Shown one piece after another: positions 8,558 through 16,267 of a stretch of 64,000 nucleotides of DNA (positions are counted from its first letter, which is position 1; the number at the start of each line of letters is the position of its first letter). This stretch comes from Micromonospora tarapacensis (lineage in GTDB: Bacteria > Actinomycetota > Actinomycetes > Mycobacteriales > Micromonosporaceae): contig NZ_JAHCDI010000004.1 of NCBI RefSeq assembly GCF_019697375.1, positions 1,785,324 through 1,849,323 of the forward strand, written 5' to 3'. The position numbers and the translations under genes are program-made. The notes below the pieces were generated by a model. The model did not search any database. It was given only the letters and a program-made list of their open reading frames with translations, and was not told where the DNA came from.

Positions 8558-8607
8558 TCCTTCTTTGTCCGAACGGTGCTCATCCTTCTTTGTCCGAACG
8601 GTGCTCA
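8558..8607. repeat. Perfect 25-bp tandem direct repeat
   Basis: Two exact head-to-tail copies (8558-8582 and 8583-8607) of a unit beginning TCCTTCTTTGTCCGAACGG. On the minus strand each copy carries an AAGGA Shine-Dalgarno core, so the ribosome binding site of the 58-residue gene is duplicated. In the first copy AAGGATG creates an extra out-of-place ATG. Confidence 0.9.
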
Positions 8608-8618
8608 CCACGTCCCGT

Positions 8619-8699
8619 TCACCGTCCGGGCAGGCGCCTGGTAGAAGTCCTTGGCCGGTCCACGTCGGCGACCGGCAACACCACGACCTTGAGCTTCAT
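8619..8699 (-). pseudogene. Glyoxalase/VOC gene fragment
   Basis: The frame starts MKLKVVVLPVADVDR, the typical first beta strand of a glyoxalase/VOC protein (usual continuation DVDRAKDFYxxLGW). One missing base then puts AKDFY in another frame, and even there the similarity stops after DFY at about 8641. So only ~20 residues of a roughly 120-residue domain remain. It lies in the same direction as, and 29 bp after, the upstream SDR gene. I read it as a decayed remnant. Confidence 0.55.
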
Positions 8700-8728
8700 G
8701 TCCACGAAGCGTCTCCCCCGCGCCGTTC

Positions 8729-9508
8729 TCAGGCGCCCTGGCCCTGGTTCTGCATCAGGCCGCCGTCCACGAAGTACGTCGAGCCCGTCACGTAGTCGGC
8801 GTCGTCGCTGGCCAGGAAGACCGCGACCTTGGCGATCTCGGCCGGCTCGGCGGCCCGCTTCCAGGGGATGCTCTGCACCTGTTCCTCCAGGTACTTCGGG
8901 TCGTCGATAGCCTGCTGGTTGAACGGTGTCAGCACCATACCCGGCCCGACGTTGTTGACGTTCATGTGCATCGGGGCGACTTCCAGGGCGAGGCTCTTGG
9001 CGAACTCCAGCAGGGCTCCCTTGCTGGTGTCGTAGTCGGCTCCGCCGGCCCGGGCGACCTCCTGGTGGACTGAGGTCGTGTTGATGATCTTCCCGTGTCC
9101 CCCCTGGTCGCGGCGGTGCCGCACGAAGCGGCGGGAGCAGAAGAACGCGCCGTAGACGTTGATCCGGATGGCCCGGTCGAAGGTGTCGGTGTCCAGGTCG
9201 GCGACCGGAATGCCGGCGGCGTCCACCCCGGCGTTGTTCATCAGGATGTCCAGCGTGCCGAACTCCGCTAGGGCCTCGTCGAACATCGCCTCGACCTGGT
9301 GTTCGACGCTGATGTCGCCCTGCACCACGACGGCCCGCCGGCCGGCCTGCTCCACCATCGCCCTGGTGTGGTTGGCGCCGGCGTGGTCGTTGAGGTAGTG
9401 CACCACCACGTCGGCGCCCTCCCGGCCGAACTCGATGGCGGTGGCCTGCCCGATCCCCGAGTCGGACCCGGTGATGAGGGCGGTCTTTCCTGCGAGGCGT
9501 CCGGTCAC
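8729..9508 (-). CDS. SDR oxidoreductase, glucose 1-dehydrogenase-like
   Basis: A 259-residue classical short-chain dehydrogenase/reductase: cofactor motif TGSDSGIG (residues 14-21), NNAG motif (MNNAGVDAAG), catalytic Ser in NTTSVHQE and the YDTSK pair Tyr-x3-Lys, then the C-terminal VTGSTYFVDGGL. The family resembles glucose 1-dehydrogenases and general-stress SDRs. Its ATG overlaps the stop of the upstream GH15 gene by 4 bp (9505-9508), so the two are co-translated, which hints at a shared role in sugar or stress metabolism. The actual substrate is unknown. Confidence 0.88.
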   Translation of the reverse strand: MTGRLAGKTALITGSDSGIGQATAIEFGREGADVVVHYLNDHAGANHTRAMVEQAGRRAVVVQGDISVEHQVEAMFDEALAEFGTLDILMNNAGVDAAGIPVADLDTDTFDRAIRINVYGAFFCSRRFVRHRRDQGGHGKIINTTSVHQEVARAGGADYDTSKGALLEFAKSLALEVAPMHMNVNNVGPGMVLTPFNQQAIDDPKYLEEQVQSIPWKRAAEPAEIAKVAVFLASDDADYVTGSTYFVDGGLMQNQGQGA

Positions 9509-11355
9509 GATGATGCTCCTCCTTCCGTCCGTCCCGTACCGGCCGGCACGGGTTTTCGTGGCTGGCCCGCGGCGCGCCGTTCGACGGCCTCGGTGAGCCG
9601 GCCGGCGGCGTTGACGAGCCCGATGTGTGAGAAGGCCTGCGGAAAGTTGCCGAGTTGCTCGCCGGTGACGGGGTCGATCTGCTCCGCGAAGAGCCCCAGG
9701 TCGTTGGCCCGGGCGGCGAGTCGCCTGAAGAGCCGTTCGGCCCGGTCCACGTCACCGGCCAGCGCCAGGCAGGTGACCAGCCAGAAGGAGCAGATGACGA
9801 AGCCGGCCGGGTCGCCGGCCCAGCGGCGCAGCAGCCCGTTGTGGGAGAGTTCGCGCTCGATGACGCTCACCGTGGAGCGCATCTTCGGGTGGTCGGCCGG
9901 CAGGAAACCGACCAGCGGCATGATCAGCACGGAGGCGTCGAGGTGATCGGAGTCGAAGGCCCCGGTGAAGGTGCCGAGGTGCTCGTTCCAGCCGCGGGTG
10001 AGGACGGCCTCGCGGATCTCGTCGCGGGTGGTGGACCAGCGGGTCAGGTCGGGCTCGTCGCCGAGGCGGTGGCCGAAGCGGACGGCCCGGTCCAGCGCCG
10101 TCCAGCACTGCACTTTGGAGGAGACGTAGTGTCGCTCGGCGTCCCGGGCCTCCCACATGCCGGCGTCGGCGTGGTGCCAGTCCACGACCGCCTGGTCGGC
10201 GAGGTCGCGCAGCAGCTGTCGCACGTCGGGCGTCAGCGGGTCGAGGTAGTGGCGCATCAGCCAGGCCGCGTCGAGGACCTCGCCGAGTACGTCGCTCTGT
10301 CGCTGCTTCCAGGCGCCGTTGCCGATGGTGACCGGCCGGCTGCCGGCGTATCCGGCGAGGTGGTCGAGGTTGTGTTCGGTGAGGTCCCGCTCGCCCTCCA
10401 CGCCGTACATGATGGGCACTGGTTCGTCGCTGATCCGTCCTGTCGCGCGGGCCACCCAGTCGAACTGCCGGTTCGCCTCGTCGAGGCAGGCGGCCCGCCA
10501 GAGGGCCTGGATGGTGAGGCTGAAGTCGCGTATCCAGACGAAGCGGTAGTCGTAGTTGCGGTCTCCGCCCAGCGCCTCGGGCAGCGAGGTGGTGGCCGCC
10601 GCGACGATGGCGCCGCTGGGCTGGTAGGTCATTCCCTGCAGGATCATGGCGCTGTGCCGGACCTGGTCGCGGAAGAGGCCGCGGTACTGGTCGCGGTGCA
10701 GGTCGGCCCAGGACCGCCAGCCGGCGGCGGTGTCGGCGACGGCCTGGTCCGCGTCGGGCAGGGCGGGTGGGTCGGCGTCGAAGGCCGGCGCGTGTCCGAG
10801 GGTGAAGCGGTAGGTTTCGGCGGCCCTGACGGTGAAGTTGGCGTCCGCGTTGCCCTGTGCGCAGGTCAGTGGGACGTCGCCGCGCAGGCTCAGCCGGCAG
10901 GCGCCGGCGCTGGCGTCGACGACGCCGTCGTGTTCGGTCAGGTAGGCGGTCACCCGGCCGTATTCGAACCGTGGCCGGTAGTGCAGCCGGACGGGTACCT
11001 CTCCGGAGAGCCCTTCGACGACGCGGGCCAGTACCCGGGGTGAGTGCAGGCCGATGTCGTGGCCGCGGGCGCCGGGTTCCAGGGCGAGGGCGTCGGTCAG
11101 CGCCATGCGGCCGTGGCGGGTGGTGAAGACGGTACGCAGTACGAGGGTGTCGGGCAGGTAGGACCGTTCGGTGGTGAAGGGCTCTGCTGGTTGGATCGAC
11201 CAGTGGCCGGCGTCGTCGTCGAGCAGGCGTGCGAAGACGGAGGGTCCGTCGAAGCGTGGTGGGCTCCACCAGTTCACGGATCCGTCCCGGTCCACCAGGG
11301 CCGCGCTGCGCCCGTCCGCGAGGAAGCCGTGGTCGTCGATGCGTCCGTTCTGCAC
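9505..11355 (-). CDS. GH15 family glycosidase (glucoamylase/trehalase-like)
   Basis: A 616-residue cytoplasmic glycoside hydrolase of family 15. The N-terminal beta-sandwich begins IDDHGFLADGRSAALVDRDG. The (alpha/alpha)6 barrel contains GGDRNYDYRFVWIRDFSLT, with the catalytic-site WIRD motif, WHHADAGMWEARDAERHYV with a conserved glutamate, and LGLFAEQIDP with the likely second catalytic glutamate. Actinobacterial members of this type include trehalases, so trehalose hydrolysis is as likely as alpha-glucan hydrolysis. There is no signal peptide. It forms a 4-bp-overlap operon with the SDR gene downstream. The 140 bp before its ATG show no clear operator. Confidence 0.88.
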   Translation of the reverse strand: MQNGRIDDHGFLADGRSAALVDRDGSVNWWSPPRFDGPSVFARLLDDDAGHWSIQPAEPFTTERSYLPDTLVLRTVFTTRHGRMALTDALALEPGARGHDIGLHSPRVLARVVEGLSGEVPVRLHYRPRFEYGRVTAYLTEHDGVVDASAGACRLSLRGDVPLTCAQGNADANFTVRAAETYRFTLGHAPAFDADPPALPDADQAVADTAAGWRSWADLHRDQYRGLFRDQVRHSAMILQGMTYQPSGAIVAAATTSLPEALGGDRNYDYRFVWIRDFSLTIQALWRAACLDEANRQFDWVARATGRISDEPVPIMYGVEGERDLTEHNLDHLAGYAGSRPVTIGNGAWKQRQSDVLGEVLDAAWLMRHYLDPLTPDVRQLLRDLADQAVVDWHHADAGMWEARDAERHYVSSKVQCWTALDRAVRFGHRLGDEPDLTRWSTTRDEIREAVLTRGWNEHLGTFTGAFDSDHLDASVLIMPLVGFLPADHPKMRSTVSVIERELSHNGLLRRWAGDPAGFVICSFWLVTCLALAGDVDRAERLFRRLAARANDLGLFAEQIDPVTGEQLGNFPQAFSHIGLVNAAGRLTEAVERRAAGQPRKPVPAGTGRTEGGASS

Positions 11356-11494
11356 GGGGGTGGCTACCCGGGCGGGCGAGGTGGTATACCTCGGCGGGCT
11401 GGTTGGCTTCCGGGTTGTTCACCGGTCGCGGCGTCGAGGGGCCGGATTGGGGTTGTTACAGGGTGTTTCGTGCCCCGTTTCCCTGTCCCGGTGG

Positions 11495-12220
11495 TCAGAG
11501 GCCGCCGCCGACGCGGAGGATGGCGCCGGTGGTGTAGGAGGCGTCGGGGCCGAGGAGCCAGGCGATGGCGGCGGCGACCTCGTCGGGTTCGCCGGGGCGG
11601 CCGAGTGGGATGCGGCCGGCGGCGTGTTCGGGTCGGTCGGGTTGGCCGGAGAGGGCGTGGATGTCGGTGCGGATGATGCCGGGGGCGACGGCGTTGACCC
11701 GGATGCCGCGGGGGGCGAGTTCCTTGGCCAGGCCGATGGTGAGGGTGTCGGTGGCGGCTTTGACGGCGGCGTAGTGGACGTACTCCCCTGGGCTGCCGAG
11801 GGTGGCGGCGACGGAGGAGATGTTGACGATGGCGCCGTGGGTCATCCGGCGGGCGGCCTGTTGGGCGCAGAGGATGTAGCCGACGAGGTTGATGTCGATG
11901 ACGTCGCGCAGGTCGGCCAGGCGCAGCTCGGTGAAGGCTCCGATCGGGCTGGTGATGCCGGCGTTGTTGACCAGTCCGCTGATCGGGCCGAGTTCGGCGG
12001 CGGCGTCGAAGAGGGCGGCCACCTGGTCGGGGTCGCGGGTGTCGGCGGGTATGGCGATGGCGCGTACGCCGGTGGCGCGCAGCTCGGTCACGACGGTGTC
12101 GGCGGCGGTGTGGTCGCGGCGGTAGCCGAGTGCGAGGTGGTGGCCGGTGTGGGCGAGGCGGCGGGCGGTGGCGGCGCCGATGCCGCGGCTGCCGCCGGTG
12201 ATGACGGTGACGGGTGCCAT
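11495..12220 (-). CDS. SDR-family oxidoreductase
   Basis: A 241-residue short-chain dehydrogenase with the N-terminal TGGSRGIG cofactor loop (residues 8-15), LVNNAGIT, catalytic Ser-Tyr-Lys in NISSVAATLGSPGEYVHYAAVK, and the C-terminal TTGAILRVGGGL. It resembles FabG-type 3-oxoacyl-ACP or sugar-alcohol reductases, but nothing nearby fixes the substrate. It is divergent from the peroxiredoxin gene, with 133 bp between the two starts. Confidence 0.88.
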   Translation of the reverse strand: MAPVTVITGGSRGIGAATARRLAHTGHHLALGYRRDHTAADTVVTELRATGVRAIAIPADTRDPDQVAALFDAAAELGPISGLVNNAGITSPIGAFTELRLADLRDVIDINLVGYILCAQQAARRMTHGAIVNISSVAATLGSPGEYVHYAAVKAATDTLTIGLAKELAPRGIRVNAVAPGIIRTDIHALSGQPDRPEHAAGRIPLGRPGEPDEVAAAIAWLLGPDASYTTGAILRVGGGL

Positions 12221-12353
12221 TGTCCTCCCCCTGCCCGGCTGGTGTCGGGGAGGTTACCGCGGCGGTCGGGGGTGGCGGGCAGGGCGTGGTCGAGCGCACC
12301 GAGGTGGCGCGGGTGCGGGTGCATACGGTGACGGTGTCGAGTGAGGAGTGCGC

Positions 12354-12815
12354 GTGGCGGGTGTGGGTGTCGGTGACCTGGTCGAGGACTTCGAGTTGCC
12401 GGACGAGACGGGTCGTCCCCGGCGGTTGTCGGAGTTCCTGGCGGCGGGTCCGGTGGTGTTGTTCTTCTATCCGGCGGCGATGACGCGGGGGTGTACGGCG
12501 GAGAGTTGCCACTTTCGGGATCTGGCGGCGGAGTTCGCCGCGGTCGGGGCGCAGCGGGTGGGGATCAGTCGGGATTCGGTGCAGCGGCAGGCGGAGTTCT
12601 CGCGGCTGCACGGGTTCGACTATCCGCTGCTGTCGGATCGGGATGGTGTGGTGGCGGACCGGTTCGGTGTGCGGCGTCGGTTGCCGCTGGGGCCGTTGAG
12701 TACCCGGCGGATGACGTTCGTGATCGGGGTTGATCGGCGGATCGTCGAGGTGGTGCGCAGTGAGCTGGGCATGAACGAGCATGCGGATCGGGCGTTGCGG
12801 GTGTTGGGGGGCTGA
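12354..12815 (+). CDS. Peroxiredoxin, Bcp/AhpC-TSA type
   Basis: A thiol peroxidase of about 153 residues that reduces hydroperoxides. The peroxidatic cysteine sits in FFYPAAMTRGCTAESCHF, which has the Bcp-type TxxC(x4)C spacing and a nearby resolving cysteine. DYPLLSDRDGVVADRFGV and TFVIGVDRRI are typical of the family. GTG 12354 has GAGGAG 5 bp upstream and is preferred; GTG 12348 is the alternative. It faces away from the SDR gene, so a shared regulatory region lies between them. Confidence 0.9.
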   Translation: MAGVGVGDLVEDFELPDETGRPRRLSEFLAAGPVVLFFYPAAMTRGCTAESCHFRDLAAEFAAVGAQRVGISRDSVQRQAEFSRLHGFDYPLLSDRDGVVADRFGVRRRLPLGPLSTRRMTFVIGVDRRIVEVVRSELGMNEHADRALRVLGG

Positions 12816-12887
12816 TCTTCAGGTTGTCGCCGGCGGCTGGTATCAAGGCAGGCGGCTGAACATGTGTACGAGGGAAGAGGGTTGCTG

Positions 12888-13595
12888 ATGGGTGCCGCTG
12901 GCCAGGGTTTGTCCGATGACGAGGTGCGCGGCATCCGGGAGGCGTTGAGCGCGGGGCGCAAGCCGAAGGTGGTGTTCACGGCTGCGGCCGGTCAGGTCGC
13001 CGGTCAGTTGGGTCAGGTGGTGGAGTTGACGGATCCGGCGGTGTCCGACGAGTTCGTGGTGGTGCGGTTCGGGCGGGACGAGTTGCCCTTCTCCCCCGCG
13101 GATGTGGCGGTGGCGCCGCGGGGTGCGGGGCGTCGGCCGGCCGAGCCGGCGTCGGCTGAGCCGACGGTGGTGGAGCCGACGGTGGTGGAGCCGGAGTTCG
13201 TGCTGGATCGGGTGCCGCAGCCGCGCCGGGAGGAGTCCAAGGTGGAGACGGTGGAGACGAAGGTGGACGCGGTGGAGGCGAAGCCACCGGCGCGGCGGGT
13301 GGCGAAGGCGGCCAAGCCGAAGGGTCCGGCGGGGCTGACGGTGACGTTGGCGTACGCCGAGGGCGAGTGGACGGTGGCGGCGCAGCAGGGCGGGAAGGTG
13401 CTGGCCAAGCCGTATGTACTGAAGCCTGCGGAAGCGCTGCGGATGGTGGCGTTGGTGGATGTGCCGGGGGTGCATGAGGCGGTGGAGCAGATCCTGGCCA
13501 GTGAGCGGTCGGAGGCGGAGCGGCAGGCGGAGCGGCTGCGGGCGGAGTTGGCGGAGATCGAGGCCCGGTTGGCGGAGTTGCGCGAGGCGGGTTGA
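12888..13595 (+). CDS. Actinomycete protein of unknown function with C-terminal coiled coil
   Basis: About 235 residues in three parts. The first ~75 form a compact globular domain (LSDDEVRGIREALSAGRKPK, QVVELTDPAVSDEF). A Pro/Val/Glu/Lys linker follows, with the repeat EPTVVEPTVVEP and VETVETKVDAVEAK. The last part is a second domain (GEWTVAAQQGGKVLAKPYVL) that runs into a charged coiled coil, SEAERQAERLRAELAEIE. I think it matches a conserved actinobacterial DUF (possibly DUF6319) but cannot confirm this. ATG 12888 follows a purine-rich site; an upstream GTG at 12864 is possible. A GC-rich hairpin follows the stop. Confidence 0.65.
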   Translation: MGAAGQGLSDDEVRGIREALSAGRKPKVVFTAAAGQVAGQLGQVVELTDPAVSDEFVVVRFGRDELPFSPADVAVAPRGAGRRPAEPASAEPTVVEPTVVEPEFVLDRVPQPRREESKVETVETKVDAVEAKPPARRVAKAAKPKGPAGLTVTLAYAEGEWTVAAQQGGKVLAKPYVLKPAEALRMVALVDVPGVHEAVEQILASERSEAERQAERLRAELAEIEARLAELREAG

Positions 13596-13621
13596 CCGGC
13601 AGCGGTGGAGGTGCTGTGCCG

Positions 13622-13656
13622 AGGGGCCCGGCTGCGGTTTTCGCGGTCGGGCCCTT
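13622..13656. terminator. Hairpin between convergent genes
   Basis: Inverted arms AGGGGCCCG and CGGGCCCTT around a 17-nt loop lie between the unknown protein gene and the convergent OsmC gene. The position suits a bidirectional terminator, but the U-tract is weak. Confidence 0.5.
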
Positions 13657-13711
13657 GTGCTGGCGATGGCCGTGGTCGTGCCGCTTCGGGGTGCCGGGCC
13701 GGGCGGTGTGG

Positions 13712-14188
13712 TCAGGTGGCGGTGGTGGGTTCGTGGCGTACCGGGAAGTTGACGGAGTTGGCGATGAAGCAGGCGCGGTGGGCGTCGGTGTGCAGGGCGG
13801 TGGCGGTGTCGGCGGTGGTGGGGTCGGCGACGGTGACCTCGGGGTGCAGGACGGCCTCGGTGAAGTGGCCGGCGCCGGTGGCGTCGGTGGCGTCGGTGGT
13901 CATGGTGCCGGTGGCGTGGTCGACGTAGCTGGTGACGACGACGCCGTTGACGGCGCAGAGGTGCAGGTAGGCGAGCATGTGGCACTGGGACAGCGCGGCG
14001 AGCAGGAGTTGTTCGGGGTTCCAGCGGGTGGGGTCGCCGCGGAAGGTGGGGTCGGAGCTGCCGGCGATCGGTGGGCGGCCGTCGGTGGTGAGGTCGTGGT
14101 CGCGGCGGTAGTCGCGGTATCCGCTGGTGCCGGTGCCGAGGTTGCCGGTCCAGGTGACGGTGGTGGCGTAGTGGTGTGCGTGGGGCAT
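13712..14188 (-). CDS. OsmC/Ohr-family protein
   Basis: A 158-residue OsmC-like thiol peroxidase. The two reactive cysteines lie in LLLAALSQCHMLAYLHLC and in HRACFIANSVNFPV, with the helix-initial proline-rich DPTRWNPEQLL loop before the first. The family detoxifies organic hydroperoxides. It lies 5 bp downstream of a MarR regulator on the same strand, the standard ohr-ohrR arrangement, so it is probably repressed by that protein and induced by peroxide or another oxidant. Confidence 0.88.
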   Translation of the reverse strand: MPHAHHYATTVTWTGNLGTGTSGYRDYRRDHDLTTDGRPPIAGSSDPTFRGDPTRWNPEQLLLAALSQCHMLAYLHLCAVNGVVVTSYVDHATGTMTTDATDATGAGHFTEAVLHPEVTVADPTTADTATALHTDAHRACFIANSVNFPVRHEPTTAT

Positions 14189-14193
14189 GCGGA

Positions 14194-14679
14194 TCAGCTC
14201 TCCGGTTGGTCGGGGTGGGTGGGGTGGGTTGCGCCGCGGTGGTGAGTGAGGAGCCGGTCGAGCAGGCGGACGAGTTCGCGGCGTTCGGTGGGGTCGAGGG
14301 GGGCGAGCAGGGTGTCCTGGGCGGTGTCGAGGGCCTGTTGCAGGTGGGTGAGTTCGCGGCGGCCGGCGGGGGTGATGTTGACGACGTTGCGGCGCCGGTC
14401 GTCGGGGTCGGGGTCGCGTCGCACGAGGTGACGGTCGGCGAGGTCGTTGAGGGTGCTGACGATGTCGCTACGGTCGATGCCGCTGTGCCGGCCGAGGTCG
14501 GCCTGGCTGGTGGGGCCGGTCTCGTCGAGGGCGGCGAGGAGGCGGTAGTGGTAGCCGCGGGCGTGGCGGCGGTCGAGGGCCGCACTGACCAGGCGGCCGG
14601 CGTGGGCGGCGGTCTGGGTGAGCAGCCAGCTGGGTGTGGTGCGGAGGCGGTTGGGTGCGCTGGTGCCGGTGGGCTGCAT
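14194..14679 (-). CDS. MarR-family regulator upstream of osmC-like gene
   Basis: A 161-residue winged-helix MarR protein: recognition region TSQADLGRHSGIDRSDIVST (about residues 58-77), wing DDRRRNVVNITPAGRREL, and a C-terminal helix for dimerisation. There are no cysteines, so redox sensing by the OhrR cysteine mechanism is not expected. It is co-transcribed with the OsmC gene and divergent from a second MarR gene. The 90-bp gap holds TTGG/CCAA palindromes that are probably its operator. Confidence 0.85.
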   Translation of the reverse strand: MQPTGTSAPNRLRTTPSWLLTQTAAHAGRLVSAALDRRHARGYHYRLLAALDETGPTSQADLGRHSGIDRSDIVSTLNDLADRHLVRRDPDPDDRRRNVVNITPAGRRELTHLQQALDTAQDTLLAPLDPTERRELVRLLDRLLTHHRGATHPTHPDQPES

Positions 14680-14726
14680 GCCTCGACTCTACGCTTACCG
14701 TTGGCCATACCCACGATCGGTGTTAC

Positions 14727-14755
14727 GTTGGTCAAGCCAACATTGGTTCAACCAA
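14727..14755. promoter_or_regulatory. Divergent MarR operator array
   Basis: Two adjacent inverted repeats: GTTGG-TCAAG-CCAAC (14727-14741) and TTGGTT-C-AACCAA (14743-14755). They lie 16-30 bp before the start of the plus-strand MarR gene and about 50 bp before the minus-strand one. Two dimer sites in phase could co-regulate both genes. Confidence 0.6.
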
Positions 14756-14770
14756 CTGGATGGGGTCGTC

Positions 14771-15207
14771 ATGTCCACCACTCTCGACGGGCAGTTGCTC
14801 GGCCGGACCCACCACGCCACCCGGGCGGTGCTGGAGCGGGAACTGACCCGCCTCGGCCTCACCTTCGCGCAGTCGTTGCTGCTGACGATCCTGGTCCGCG
14901 CCGACGGCCCGCTCCCCGCGCCGAGGCGGCCCGGCGGCTGGCCGACACGCTGAAGCTCAGCGGCTCGGCGGCACACACCACGCTCGCCGAGTTGATCGCG
15001 GCGACGCTGGTGGCGCCGCTTGCCGAGGACGCCTCCCGGGTCGCGGTAACACCGACCGGACGGCAGGCCCATCGCCTGGTCGCCGCGGCCAGCGGTGAGA
15101 TCGGTCACCGGCTCTGGGCGGGCCTGCCCGCCGACGACCTGGCCGCCGCCGCCCGGGTGCTCGACACGGTGCGGCGCCGGGCCGAGGAGAGCCTGGCGGC
15201 GGCGTGA
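14771..15207 (+). CDS. Second MarR-family regulator, one-base frame break
   Basis: It starts MSTTLDGQLLGRTHHATRAV and continues, after a shift, as EAARRLADTLKLSGSAAHTT, a MarR winged helix with VAVTPTGRQAHRLV as the wing and a C-terminal helical tail. Adding one C to the four-C run at 14914-14917 gives a continuous protein of about 146 residues reading GPLPRAEAARRLADTL. The break is probably a sequence error. It is transcribed away from the other MarR gene and shares its operator region. A strong hairpin follows the stop. Confidence 0.7.
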
Positions 15208-15212
15208 ACGGC

Positions 15213-15247
15213 CGGGCCGGCGGTGGCGCACCCGCCCCGCCGGCCCG
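15213..15247. terminator. Bidirectional hairpin between marR and cydB
   Basis: Perfect 11-bp arms CGGGCCGGCGG and CCGCCGGCCCG around a 13-nt loop lie in the 46-bp gap between two convergent genes. They probably end transcription from both sides. Confidence 0.6.
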
Positions 15248-15253
15248 CCGGGC

Positions 15254-16252
15254 TCAGTGCCGCGGGATGTGGGCCACGCCGATGCGCTTGCGGAACACCC
15301 AGTACGTCCAGCCCTGGTAGGCCAGCACGATCGGCGTGAAGAACACCGCCACCCACGTCATGATCGTCAGCGTGTACGGGGTGGCGGCGGCGTTGGTGGC
15401 GGTCAGCGTGCCGGCCGGGTCCAGCGTGGAGGGCAGCACATTCGGGAACAGCGCGGCGAACAGGGTCGCCACGGCCAGGCCGATCGCCAGGGCGGTGCCG
15501 GTGAACGCCCAGCCCTCCCGGCGTACCGCGGCGGCGGCGAGACCACCGAGCAGCGCGAGCGCGGCGCCGACGGCGAGCACGACGGCCGCGGCGCTGGACC
15601 GGATGGTCAGCGTCCAGCTCAGGAAGGCCACCGCGAGGACCGCGGCGGCGAGGCCGAGGCGGACCGCGAGGTCGGCGGCCCGGCGACGGATGTCGCCGAC
15701 GGTCTTGAGGGCGACGAAGACGGCGCCGTGGGTGAGGAACAGCGCCGCGGTGGTCGCCCCGCCGAGCAGTGCGTACGGGCTCAGCAGGTCGAGCAGGCCG
15801 CCGGCGTACTCGTGGTCGGCGGCCAGCGGTACGCCGCGCAGGATGTTGGCGAAGGCGACGCCCCACAGCACCGCCGGGATCAGCGAGCCGACGAAGATCG
15901 CGACGTCCCAGCGGCGCTTCCAGGACTCCTCGGGCCGCTTGTGGCGGTACTCGAAGGCGACGCCCCGGGCGATCAGGGCCAGCAGGATCAGCAGCAGCGG
16001 CAGGTAGAAGCCGGAGAACAGGGTGGCGTACCACTCGGGGAAGGCGGCGAACATGGCGCCACCGGCGGTGATCAGCCAGACCTCGTTGCCGTCCCACACC
16101 GGCCCGATGGTGTTGATCATCACGCGGCGTTCCCGGTCGTCACGGCCGAGTACGGGCAGCAGCATGCCGACGCCGAAGTCGAAGCCCTCAAGGATGAAGT
16201 AGCCGGTGAACAGCACGGCGACGAGGAGAAACCAGATGGTGGTCAGGTCCAC
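15254..16252 (-). CDS. cydB: Cytochrome bd oxidase subunit II
   Basis: A 332-residue polytopic subunit of the cytochrome bd quinol oxidase. The N-terminus MDLTTIWFLLVAVLFTGYF is followed by the conserved LEGFDFGVGMLLP. NTIGPVWDGNEVWLITAGGA is diagnostic for CydB, and the C-terminal region includes TIMTWVAVFFTPIVLAYQGW. It pairs with CydA, which is 15 bp upstream on the same strand. The complex reduces oxygen to water with electrons from menaquinol and works at low oxygen. No cydDC assembly exporter follows. Confidence 0.95.
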   Translation of the reverse strand: MDLTTIWFLLVAVLFTGYFILEGFDFGVGMLLPVLGRDDRERRVMINTIGPVWDGNEVWLITAGGAMFAAFPEWYATLFSGFYLPLLLILLALIARGVAFEYRHKRPEESWKRRWDVAIFVGSLIPAVLWGVAFANILRGVPLAADHEYAGGLLDLLSPYALLGGATTAALFLTHGAVFVALKTVGDIRRRAADLAVRLGLAAAVLAVAFLSWTLTIRSSAAAVVLAVGAALALLGGLAAAAVRREGWAFTGTALAIGLAVATLFAALFPNVLPSTLDPAGTLTATNAAATPYTLTIMTWVAVFFTPIVLAYQGWTYWVFRKRIGVAHIPRH

Positions 16253-16267
16253 GATGGGGCTCCGGGG

